Assembly (NCBI RefSeq): GCF_023101765.2
Contig: NC_064237.1
Coordinates: 6,667,649 to 6,731,648, forward strand
Direction of reading: 5' to 3'
From: Spodoptera frugiperda
Lineage: Eukaryota; Arthropoda; Insecta; Lepidoptera; Noctuidae
DNA: 64,000 nt
Shown here: positions 44,133 through 56,600 of the stretch, one piece after another
Layout: every line of letters begins with the position of its first letter
Position numbering within the stretch: the first letter of the stretch is position 1
Position numbers and translations under genes: made by a program
Notes under the pieces: model-generated
What the model saw: only the letters and a program-made list of their open reading frames with translations
The model's database searches: none
What the model was told of the DNA's origin: nothing

Positions 44133-44814
44133 TACTATACTTCCAATACCAATATAAAAAAATAACACACGTCGATCCAGTTATTTTAGATTGATTGCGT
44201 AACACAAAGAGAGTAAAGGAATTAGAAAAAGAAGAAGGATTAAGGGCAGTAAAATTTACTATTTACAAATTTCGTAAACGGTCTAATTCTTTAAAAGAAT
44301 TTTCGTCGTGTGGACTATTTAATTTTTTTTTTTGATCTTTTATTGTGAGGGGTTTTTGTCCGTAATAGTATTAATCCTTATCCTTTTAAATAGTCTATTA
44401 ATTTTCTACATTAAATGAAGATAAAATTTGCTCTTTACATTGTTTAAAAATTTCTATTAGTTTTAGACAAAAAACGGTCTTTACAGTTGACGCGTCGCAT
44501 GGGCTATAGGTAAACGACTATGTAGATAGATTCCTTATTTAACGTTCAGCAAAGCGAGGGCGGGTCGCTAGTCCTTTATTTATAAATAAATTCATTGTAA
44601 ATAATTTAGTTAATACGTACTTTTATTATCACTTTTCACTTTTAAGTTCAGACACCGCTAGTCAATCGCGTCGCGTAGTACCTATACGAGTATTTAGTTT
44701 GGATAATAAAGAACATAATTGCACATAGTATTTTTTTTCTATATGTCAGTGATATACCATTTTGGAATCCTCATGATGAGCTCTTTAATTTGATACCCAT
44801 ATTGTAGCAAATAA
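44133..44814. other. Unassigned AT-rich DNA
   Basis: Nothing recognised apart from T-rich runs near 44325-44345. Confidence 0.4.
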
Positions 44815-45045
44815 AAAAAAATTTTTTTTTACTCCTATCTAGGGCGCCTCACGGCCGCCATGTTGGTTTTTGTTTTACGTCACATATCTAAGAACACTTG
44901 GGTAATTAAGACGAATCCAACGATACCCTGATTGTCGAAATCCATCAAGCCGTTTCGAAGAAATGAGGTAATAAAGAATATTAGGCTCATACATACAAGA
45001 TACGCGCGAAAAACATAACCCTTCCTTGGCAGTCGGGTAAAAAAG
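44815..45045 (+). repeat. Interspersed repeat ending GCAGTCGGGTAAAAAA
   Basis: Begins in an A/T-homopolymer region followed by 'ctagggcgcctcacggccgc' and 'catgttggtttttgttttac'. It then has 'caagccgtttcgaagaaatg', 'acatacaagatacgcgcgaa', 'aacataacccttccttggca' and ends GCAGTCGGGTAAAAAAG. I recognise this end from many lepidopteran introns. It is probably the 3' part of an interspersed element whose class I cannot name. The 78-codon minus-strand frame here is not a gene. Confidence 0.6.
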
Positions 45046-45514
45046 CTTAATGTGTTACACAATTGTATTTTAACAAAAACAAACCTTAATATTACTGGAA
45101 AACCGTTAAATATCATTTGAAAGACCTATATCAAAACAATACAACAGATTTGCCACGGCAGAATGAATAGAAGGCACATGTATCACACTGTACATCGAAC
45201 TCAATAGTAAATTACATTACTACGTCCATAAAAAAGCCTTGACAAAAGCCTCTATTCATGTCCTAACTTGTATGTAAATGAAAAACCCCGCTTTTGTTAG
45301 TCGACGCCTGTTGTTGCTTTACGACTCAACGGAGCAACAGATGTCAGGGAAAATTTCATACTTTGAACTTGTGATATGAGAACTTTGGTTATGACATTGA
45401 ATTTTAATAAAGTTAAACGCTAGTTTTCTGTCTGCCTGGAATTTAGATGATTTATTCTTGAGTAATTCCTAACCCTGTCAAAGTTACGTTCGCCTTAAAA
45501 AACTATCAGACCAC

Positions 45515-45633
45515 CTAGGAGGGCTGGCAGGCGGGAGTAGGAACAGAGTGATTTTTAGTCAGTAAGAGTCTGACACTTCCTCTCGCCTTGCCCAAGGCGG
45601 TAGATTGGATGATTTTCCCCCGACAAAAAAAAC
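45515..45633 (+). repeat. Lepidopteran A-tailed SINE-like repeat, copy 3
   Basis: Contains 'ggctggcaggcgggagtagg', 'tttttagtcagtaagagtct', 'gacacttcctctcgccttgc', 'ccaaggcggtagattggatg' and 'attttcccccgac', followed by eight As. It is close to the copy at 6062 in block order and carries a small deletion in the 'gcgggagaagtcattgg' segment. Confidence 0.82.
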
Positions 45634-48600
45634 CTGTCAAAGTTGTGATAAAAATAGTATGCTCTTTCCTTAAAAATAACCTTTTCTAAGAATTTTTCAA
45701 ATCGTTCCAGTACTTTCGAATTCGAAGCCTATTATAATGTAAACAAATCAAAACTTTTCTCTTTATTAAATGTTAGTAAAGACAAACGCAGATAGTAAAG
45801 AAATAAATAAAATATATTTACTTTATTCCAACCGGGTATACTCGAATAGATAGAATCTCACAACATTCACTGAAAATTATAGACTAGACATTTCTAAACG
45901 ACCGACGAACATTCCAACTAATATTAATAACTACTTAAATGAAATAAATCTATCAACCTTGTTTATATTATCAATTAATTACTACATCTTGTAAATTATA
46001 CACAAGTTAACATTACTGATAAATGTCTATCGTATATTAGCTTTCAGATAACCAGTTATGTATCAGCTTATCTAATAACTTAACAGTTTAGTTAAACCAC
46101 GAAAGCAATTTAACAGAATGAAAAGTTAGTTCATGCTTCACTTGGCCCAACTGAAACAGATATCAGACAATTTGTTATAACTTTCTCACGTAATAAACTT
46201 GTTATTGAGATCTTACTAAAGTAGTGGGCTTATTTTACAATCTTGTTTGAAGATATTAATCTTTTGTTGGTAACCAATCTTAGTTTGAAAACAATAAATT
46301 AATTCAAGAAAATAATATATTTTCAAGAATGTACCTAATTTTCTAATGTAAAATTTGTTAAATTTTAACAAGAAAACTAGTCTTCGTACTTATTGTTTAT
46401 CAGTAAACTGCAATTGCAAATTAATTTCAATGAATATCGTTAACAACTCAACAATACAACCTCAAAAAGACAATACGAAACAGGCATCCGTTAAAAACGC
46501 ACCACCCTATAGAACAACAAAAAGCAAACTCGATAAAGTACAGTCGAACATCCAAAAAACAGTTTTAAAACTGTCATAACAACTCTAAATTTTATTCCCA
46601 CAACTAGACAAAAACTTTCACTGACAAGTGTGTGATAAATGGCAGTGCGCTTCAAACAATGGGATCGTTCTCAACTGTTCTTGAAGTTAGTCTAATTGAA
46701 CAGCCAAGTGACAGTTTACACGCAGTGGATTGGGAGTGGTGAGACTAGTCCTCTTTTACTGGAATATTCAATGCTAAGTGCTATATTTATATGTGATGTT
46801 CATTCCTGAATTTTGTTTGTTGAAATATCTGATGTTTTTTGCTCAGATGGCCTAATGCTTTTAGGTTACTGTACATCATACGATATTTATTCTTTTAACC
46901 TATATTATACGATACGTTCGTTTAAGTTACAATTTTACTTATAGCGATTTTATCAATATTTTAGTACCTAATAGTTTATCCCCACGCCGCACCATAATAA
47001 AATACCATTCGGGGTCATCACTTCAAACGCTGCAGACTGCCTACCTGAGTAACATGATACTGAATAAATAATAACGCAGTGCTGTCCCATAACTATTAAT
47101 GATTAGTTTAAATTATTAATGTCCCCGTACCCTCTCGATATCGATTCAATCGTTATTCTATGTGTCTTCTCTTTCTAACTATGTCCGTTTCTATACACGG
47201 CAACGTCACATCTCGATTCCTGAAGACCTAGTAGGCTGTCCCTAATATTTTTAACAACAAATTACTGCAGCTTTAGCTTTATAATAGGTTTTATCATAAC
47301 ATTTTTTTAAAGATATTACTGGACAAACTATGTAGCTTTATTATATTACTTACATTCTTTTTTAAAGACACTTTATTTCAATTACGTAATGAACTATGTT
47401 AATTACTACCTAAGACGCCGTAAAAGTTTGCACATTTATATTCAACTATCACTAGAGTCCACAGAATCTCGTTTAAACGAAGATTTAATTGTAAAGTAAT
47501 CCTTTGAATAAATACTTGGATTATTTGCTAATGGAAGCACGTACATACTCTATCAAGTAAATTACAAATTAAAGAACTGAATTGAATACCAATACTGCTG
47601 AAGTTAATACAAAAAGCTAATGTTCAAATTGCGCATGTATTGTATCACTGAATAAACGAGTAAAACAAAACAAAGGCAGACAATGTTTTGAATTGACACC
47701 TACCACGAACGACACAGGAAAACCTGAGTAAAAACAAATTCTTGACAAAATTAGACAAAACAAAAATATCTTCTACAAACAATAAGGAGCAACGCATAAG
47801 TAACATTTTAACGACGTACAAATCAAATGTGAGAGGAACACGAATAGAAAAATAGGAATTAATTTAAGTGCGGGATAATTTAGTGAGCCGATAAAGTTGG
47901 GTGTCCATAAATAATGAAGAGAGCAGAGAGATCTTAGTTTATTTTTTTAAACGCGTCCAAACGGCGTCGTCTAAAAATATCTGGCCGTTAGACGACTCGT
48001 TCCTGGATTAAAATTAGTTAACGGGGCAACCCTGTTTAGGGCGAAACTTCCTTTAACGCGAGCGCCAACAAATTAAATCCCGTTTACACTTCTACGCTAA
48101 TCTAATCTAATTCTGTCTCCTGTGTTCTGTTCAGTTTGTTTTAAATGTTTAATGGAAATTGATGAGTTAATTCTAAGCTTGTATTAGAAAAATAAATTGG
48201 ATAGTCGTCGTATTTTCAGTTAGGACTATAGTTAAAGAAGATTCTAGTTACTTTTCTGTTTAACACATTAAACGCCATGGGGAAAAATGACCGGCGTTAG
48301 TGGCGAAATTGCTTTATTGGGAACACCTACCTAAATACAAAAAATAATGAAAGGAATAAATTATTTACCTATTTCATAATCACATATACAGTTACCAATA
48401 ATAAAAACCATACTTGATTTTTCCAGCAAACATCTTCAACTCGAACACTCAAATGCAACTGCAAGTTGTAAAACTAAACCAATTCTAGCTCGTTCTACTT
48501 AGAACTCAACTTTATCTCTGTTATTTGCTTCGGAATTACGGTACAAATTAAAGTAGCTAACAGTTATTACGAAAAGCAAATTATTATCAAGAGCGTAGCT

Positions 48601-51600
48601 GTAGACAATGGGTTGTATTCGAGCGGCCATTGGTGCTATCGTCGCCTCCCATTATAAACGTTTAACGTTGCGATGCAATAAACGCAATGAAGCGTAATGA
48701 TAGATAAGAATTACGGTTGAGTTTACTTAATACCGCATTCAGAAGACTTCTCCGTATCTACTGAATAGAAACACAATGGGCTTTTCAGTTATTTCTATTC
48801 TTGTTAGCTCATATGTTTGAGGGGTCATTCATATGTTTGAGGGATGAATGAACTCATGAGAGTGGGTGGGAGTTGCCGAATCCTACACATCTTCTAAACT
48901 ATAAGAAAAATAACAAAGGAAATCTTATATTTACATACAACAAACAATAACTTTAACCACGAACATTTCCATTTAATCCGTTTCAGTGCTAGTTACGTAA
49001 ATGAAGATACTTATAGAAAGGAAAACATTCTGCGCATTCTTAAACAGGTACAGTTGTTTCGATGAATTTCTAGCCGCCATAAAAAAATTAAAAGGTACAA
49101 TTCCAGCCGGCGCAGGCACTTAATGAAAAAATCCATTTAGGAATGTCTGATTAAAACACGAAGCCACCAGTCCGCCAGGTCGTGGGAGTAGATTAGTTTC
49201 GGGCGCTCTTTGCTTTCCGCTGTACGTTCGTGCACTAATCGATGTCGCACAGTCTTCAACAATAGGCGTCAGGTGGCTTGATTACACAACTCGAATCATT
49301 GTTCACGAACATAACAATCACTCGAAAATGTTTTCTTTTAATTTCACCAGCGGAATGGCTATTCTTCGTCACTACAAACTTACAGGACATTCACATACGC
49401 CCCCCTCGTAAACCGCTACAACTAATTAAATCAATTTAAATTCCAGCCGTTCCTCCATTGAGATTCCTTAATATTAACCGTAAGACGTGGAACAGAGATT
49501 CCCAAGATAGGTACTTACTTAGCTCAATGGTGTCGTATAAAGGCGAAATAGAGCATCTCTGCATTAGAGTGCACCCCATTAAAACCACATGTTCTAGCCG
49601 TCACCTCGTGTCTCGGGGCCAATGTTTCCCAATGTAGCTTGCAACTCAATTTACTCAGATGATACAGGTTTTAGACGTTAATATTCTGTGGTAAATCAGT
49701 AAATCAATCTGGTACAGATTCATAATGAAGTTATTAACTTTTATTATTTTCATTTTTAATTTCTGTGTTAGTAGAATTAGAATATTTATTAATCTCATTT
49801 ATTTGTTTAATCCGAAAGTTTATCAGAAATATATTATTATTTATTTCACTAATAACATTTCTCGGTAACAAAATCTCGGCCATTTTGATTAAGAAATGGC
49901 GATCAGCTGCTTATTTCATTAGACAGGAAGAATGTAATTTTTCATTATGACTTAATGAATGCCGTTAGCGACCGAATTATGTCAGAAAAATCGGAATTAA
50001 TAAATTCTTTCGTTCATTTTTTAAGCGCCGCTGGTATAAATTGTGGACGACGAGCCCACCGCTATAATGACAAATTGTTTTATTGTCGAGATACTAGGTT
50101 TTATTTTTGCAAAAATCGGAATCCGTTGACAGCTATTTAATCTCCGTTTCAAGGTTAAGAAGTCGTTTAATTTGGCAAAACATTGATTCGTTTATGAATT
50201 ATAGGATGCTTTCATAGCTGTCACTCTAATTTCAATAATTGGAAAACAAACTTGGAGTTAGACAAATACGCGATTGGAAGTTTGGGAAGCAGTGACGACG
50301 ATAATTTGTTTGCGCGCGGCGGTACGCCACGTTCCTCTCCTTGTTTATACGGAGCTCCGTAATATTTATACTGCAGGATCAAGCCGACGATTTACATGAA
50401 TGCTATGTAGTTCTCTAGATTCCATGAAGATATATGCCACTTAAGCTGATGATATAGAGACATGAATAAAAATAATCTATTCCGAGAAGAAACTCCTAAC
50501 TAATGTTTTTAGGCGCCAATTCACTGCGTTCCTTTTTTAAACAATGTTTTTTTTTTTTGTTATTAAATCTCTCTTCTGCTGAATGTAATAACAAAAAGGT
50601 TTTATAGCTATTTTTAATCACGAACATTAACCATGATGGTAATTTCTAATTTATCGTCGCGTCGGTCGTTTATCTCACTCCTCTGGTCATGATTTACTGT
50701 AACTCTTTTTATGTGTTTTTGATTGCTCACACATGTCCCCGAAACACCGACACAGCTACATAATCATCAGATCTGTCCTAACCGTACAAAAACGCGTCTC
50801 TACTAAGAACATAAACACAACAAAATTGCTTTCACAAGACATCAAAGGATCTCAATAAAACTCACTTATTTGAACAGTTGCTGAGAGACACATTTGCTTC
50901 TAATAAAACACATTACCATAGAAATAAAACGTAATACACCATTCCTCGCCATCTATCATTTTATATTCAGGTCGGGACTACTTATAAATTGATGGAAATT
51001 CAATTACCTGGCTGTGTTTACGATTGATGAGCGCGGTAGGTGTACCATTACATTTTCCTATCATTCTTTTGAATATTAAGGAGGTGTTGCTAACCTTATT
51101 TGAGGGTTCGTATATTATATTCTGTAAAGCAGCTTGCATTAATATTCAAATATATTGCTTATTGTACTAACTTCCTTCACCATTACTCTGCCCGTAGCAT
51201 AATTAAAGATATTACAGGAGTAATAAGAACAGAAATCAATTTCAAAACAGTAAAAGTGGGTAAAATATTAAACTGCTTTCCGAGCCACCCGCGTTGTATA
51301 ACTGCCGGTAAAACATTTAATAGCTCCACCAGAGAAGACATCAAAAACGAATAGACCACTTATAACCATAAATCCTACCTCCCATAACGATCAAGTTTTA
51401 ATAAATTCATTCTAGGATTCCCACTGAGAGCAATAATATATAAAATTGCCACTTGAAAGTGCCCAGCAAAATGAAAAATAAGAAATCTTATTTAATAAAA
51501 TGCAAAATTTCCTGACACAATCCAGCGCCTTTAAAATTGACCTATAAATAAAATAAAGAAAAAACGTAATACTGAAAGGCAGAAAATTCGAAAATAAGTT

Positions 51601-51682
51601 CGAATGGTGCTTCGTCTTCCTATTGCATAAATCTTAAAGCAGTCTCTAATTGAATATTCTCTTTGCGTAATGCCGTCTTATT
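45634..51682. other. Unassigned DNA with candidate conserved non-coding islands
   Basis: No supported gene or transposon. Several GC-balanced, ORF-poor, non-repetitive blocks stand out from the AT-rich background: 46970-47230, 47930-48120, 48580-48730, 49130-49430 and 50260-50380. A short tandem duplication of 'tcatatgtttgaggg' occurs at about 48809-48846. Small open frames (49765-49950, 49955-50140, 51100-51354) have no identifiable motifs. Confidence 0.35.
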
Positions 51683-52225
51683 TCACCCTTTAAAATAAAA
51701 TAAAGGCTGAAAGCGAAACATGTAAATTTTATCGTGTCTGGGCACGGCCGCCGGGACAAGCACGGATTTTTTGCCATCCAAGGTAAAGGAGAAAACTTGG
51801 CTCGTATTTTCAGCTAAAACTTCCCCCACTGCAATGCTCGTTGAGAAATACTTTTGTGACTTACGGAGCGAGTTATAAAAGAATGGCGTATTGTATGGAG
51901 CGGGTAGGAGCCAACAAATCATTTCATATGCTCCGACCAAGAATTTGGGGCGGTCAGTGTGAAAGTAACTAGAGCGTATAGGCTGCGGGAAAAGCCGCTG
52001 CCTACGTGTGAAATGTTCACATTTCCCGGACAGTATTGCACAAACTTTGAATTTTGACGCCGGATATGGAACACTGTTACGAAATACATAAAACATTATA
52101 CGAGTATATGTGCAGAATAAAGCGTACGCAATACCTTTTTTCATTGAATATTTTTTGCAACTGCCATAGTTGTGTATTCGAATTTTATTTCCGCGAGCTC
52201 TTTTAAAACAAAAGCACTGGCTCAC
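51683..52225 (-). other. 180-codon unidentified ORF
   Basis: Open from ATG at 52225 to a stop ending at 51683. The peptide is Cys-containing and basic near its start (MSQCFCFKRARGNKIRIH) and has a mid region rich in aromatic residues. I recognise no domain, signal peptide or splice context. The surrounding DNA is less AT-rich than average, which lengthens chance ORFs. It may be a conserved non-coding block that happens to be open. Protein status is unproven. Confidence 0.15.
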
Positions 52226-53514
52226 ATCGGAATAGAGCTAATTCCGTCACGAAACGATTTTGTTTTGAGACATTTTTCGTGAGTTCACGTTTTAGTCTTG
52301 TAATTCGGGCCGGTTCAATCAACTTCAATTACATGCCTTTTGTAACAAACAACAAAAAGATAGAAGCTGTGAGACTCACATGCTCTCATAATATCAGTTG
52401 ATGTAATATTACCGTCTCAATTATTTTTGTCACATCCGATTATCTTGACGTACTCTATTTATGTCACTACTTAAGCGTGAAAATAGATATTAATCAGAAA
52501 CAAATGAAAATCCTTGCTATTTAGGTACGTATAGGCATCAAAAATGTTCATTAAAATAGACTAACTTAATTGTATACAGTTTTTAAATCAATAGGAAAGT
52601 ACTTGTACTGTTTACGTTAAATTACTACATATTCCTAATTCGATGAAATAAAATGTCATCGCACAAATAGGTCACATCAGACTGGTCAAACTAACAGCTC
52701 AAAAGATTGACAAATGCAAATGTTCAGATCATTAGGCAATAATTCATATAAGCAGGCTAATAGTAAAAGTCACTTGTTGCATATTCAAATGTAAGTCTGA
52801 GACCTAGGTCATTAGCCAATTTTGAGTTCTAGTTCAATACATCATTAGTATTTATCAATCATCATCGTCTAGCAGTATCGTGATGAGCTGCCGTGTTCCA
52901 TTTTGGCTGAGCTTTTTGTCATGTTATTTATTCCTTCAAGGGATATTATATGCAAACTATATAATATATAAAAAAACATATGCATGAACATCTTCATTGG
53001 GGTGAAAGCATCTTTGATTAAGGTGAAAACAGCCATTGCGAGAGGCCTATATATGTTCAGCGGCTGACGTCTTGTAGCTGATATGACGATGAATGATGAT
53101 TACGAATACCTGGTGTAGGTATGCTATTCAAAAGCTCATGAATGACGTGAAATTTGAATCCATCCCACACATAATTAAACCTATTAGTCTTTCACAAACT
53201 AGACATAATAGTACCTAAGTTTATATGTCTAATTAGTAAGTCTATTGGCATCTAATACAGGACCACTTGTCAATAACTAATATGATTGTTGGTACTATCG
53301 TAATTTGATTGTTCAATCAGATCAACTAACATGAGACACGATACATTTACTGTTCACTGATTTGATTAGCCACTCAGACTGTTTAACTCTCTCTATTGAA
53401 TTTGATACTGATATTAATAGATGATATTAATAGATAATATCAAGTCAGTTAAAAATAAAATTAATAATATGGTATTATTAACTGACTACGAAATTATCAT
53501 CCTCTCCGATCTCT
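52226..53514. other. Unassigned AT-rich DNA
   Basis: No gene. An AT-rich inverted repeat lies at 53444-53486 (gtcagttaa ... ttaactgac with an inner aataatatggtattatt). Confidence 0.4.
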
Positions 53515-53645
53515 GATTCCCCAACAACCCTTAAATTCCTAACCCCCAAAAAGCCACGCACTTGTAACGCCTTTGGTATTTCGAGTGTCAGCAAGATACC
53601 TGATGGTAAGCAATAGTTCTTACCATCAGGTGATCCTTCTGCACT
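53515..53645 (+). repeat. CATCAGGTG-family SINE-like repeat with an inverted duplication
   Basis: Contains 'ccaacaacccttaaattcct', 'aacccccaaaaagccacgca', 'cttgtaacgcctttggtatt' and 'cttaccatcaggtgatcctt'. It is the opposite-strand relative of 5566-5680. Unlike the usual form, this copy carries acctgatggtaag (53598-53610) facing cttaccatcaggt (53619-53631) with an 8-base loop, giving a perfect 13-bp hairpin. Confidence 0.75.
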
Positions 53646-56600
53646 GTTTATGCGTATTGGTTTTTATTGTACTAATCACATGTATATTGCATTAACAATG
53701 TAATTGACATGGAAATTATGTCATCATCTCCATGTTAACTTGTAATTAATTAATAATTAAAAAATTGGAATTATGACATTTTTGTCATACACTGGACTCA
53801 GTTCTAGATTTCTCGGAAAAACAATTCCGCTACGCCAGCAATGCGACCACGAATCCTAATTTAGTACAACTTTTTCCAAAAATATTCGGTGTAAGTAATA
53901 ACATGACGCTATAAAATAATTCACACTTCTATATACCACCGCATTTACAAGTACCTAATGTCAAAAGTAGCGCTTTTCACGTTAAACAGGCGCTGAATAA
54001 TTAAATGTTTAGGATTCACTTCAAAGAACTTGATCCCATCCTAGTTTACACTGGGCTGGGCCCTTCACTTAAGCTTTGTGACACGTAAACTAAACCTTTG
54101 TTAAATAAATAATCCCTGTTTAACCCATGTGAAGAACTGAAACCCGGTTAGTCATGTCATATTCAATACTTTTTATGAAATGTTAGGATATAATGAAATA
54201 ATAAATGACATTATGCCCGTTTTATCAAATAACTTTTATGCAGATTCAGAGAAAAAAAACACTTATATCTGATGCTTTGGAAAAATGGTGAGTTACATTT
54301 ACACACGAAATATTTTTTTCATTTGCTAAAAAATGCTTGCACAATCACCATTTGCACTTCGAATGGTGCTTGCGCTTGCTAAGTGCAAATGACTTTTAAC
54401 CAAATTGATACATCTGTTACGGTTCATTTCACATTGGTGACCAAACCGTAACGTGCTAAGACTCAAGCATTTCTATAAATAAATACGAAGCAGGATCCAA
54501 CTGCTAAACAAAAGAGCAACCGACCGCGCGCAGAGTAAAGTGAACACAACAACACCATTTTCCAGAACACAAAAAAATACGAATTGAAATGAGCCGTATT
54601 AGTAACAGAGCAAAGTTGAAATTCTTTTAACGGCAGGTGATCTGAGTGGTACACTTCGTGGGTAGTGGTTTACCTTTCACTCGGCTATTTTATTATTATA
54701 GTTAGGTAGAGATATAGACATTATAACCTGAGTCGCTAGGAACGCTCGATTAGTGCAGTTACGGTACTGTTAGTTCACCGGCAAAATAGGTCGCAAGAGT
54801 CGCCAGATACTCTTCGACGTGGTTCATATGCAGTGAGAATCTGTCTCTTCCAAACGCTTTTGAAGCGAAATCTTTGGAAATTCGAAGCAGATTTACCTAC
54901 ACGATTTGTGATGTGTGACCTTCAAATGTGTCTACCTTGCTATTTCGAAAAGTTTGACATGAGGATAATTACAAGTTATCGTAAAGTTGTATACGAAGTT
55001 TCTTATTATTTTTTACAACAATTAGCATGACATGACATAACTTTTAATAAACATGTCTTATAGTTAAACATATCTCACGCAAATAACACAATCATTAAAA
55101 GAACAATACCAAATTAAAAATTACTAAATTAGCACTTCAAGTAAAGTTTCAAAGTTTATCTTGTCAAACACAATGCATTAGTTTAAAATTATCATTAAGT
55201 ATTCTAAGCAAACACATACTAATTAGTTATACACACATATTTGTCTCGTACATAAACTAGACCCAAATTAGTTTGCTCATACAATATCTAGACGTGTTTG
55301 ATTTTCAGTGTTATGTACAGATATACATAGGTAAGTAGGTATAGTATTATATTGATAAACAGACAGGTTTATATTTCAGTACAGTATAAACAGATATAGA
55401 TACGAGATATTATATGACGTCATATGTTTATAAGTTTAAAGTAATGGTAGATATGTACATTCTATATTATTACTGCCGGTTTGGAAGCCTAAAAAGTAAA
55501 CAGTATTCGCGTTTTTACTCAATTATGCTACAGCTTTGGCTAATGGCACTGGAGACTAATCTGATTACGTTACTTCTTAAAATCTCGAAACTGAAAACCT
55601 CTTTAATGCTTTGCTGCTGGAAATAGTTATTGTATCCGAAGCTCTTCGCAGTCACAGCACCCCGTGATTAAAAAACTAGTCCCAACTTAACAAGGCGATT
55701 TCCATTTAAAAAAGTTAATTGTCTATTGAATTTAGGACCCAGAAAATTGCAGTGGCTAATTGGTAGACGAAAGTTTAAAACTGCTTATAAAATGTAGATA
55801 GACGTTACAATAAAGATAAAAAATGGTTGCAGCTATTTATAAATTACAAAAGTTTTTCCTAAAACATGTGAACTCCACGTGAAACTAGGAAAAACTTTCA
55901 CGTATAAAATAGAATAAAAACTAGGCAGTAGGTAAAACATCGGTTACATCGTAACTTTTATTTATGACCGACGTTTATGTAGACATCTTTATTTCAACCT
56001 CTTTTTAGGTCGTCCAAATAATTAAAGTGCTGTAAAACAAACATGTTGAAATTAAAAGGATTCTGGCGCATTCGTTTTACGGTCAATCAAACGAAACACA
56101 TATCAATTCGTTAAAACAAACCATACCATTACGTAGAAAGCTTTTTAATACACTTCTCAAAATGTAATATAAAAATACATTTTAACATCGTATCTGATGT
56201 TGAACATACGCCTATTGCAATACATCTAACAAAAAACTAACTTTGTCAACAACGTAGATATTTTGTGCATAATTTATTTTAATAAACCAACAGAAACCAA
56301 CTGAGTTAAAGCAATTCCGTGTTGACCCAGATCAAATAAAGCAATCACGGTTTTTCCTTTGTAGCGTACGAACATGTACCGAGTACGTTTATAGATCAAG
56401 GAGTGTGATTAATTCGCCAAACTTCACCATGCGGGCAAAAAAACTGAACCGTAGTTTTATAGGCAATACCGTGCTCAAACAACCACAATAATAAATATCT
56501 GTATAACGATCAAACAAAAAAATTGTTGGTTACTCAACTTCACGTTCGTTTAGATTTCAATCATCGACATAGCTAGCAATTTGATGCAGCACCAGCTACA

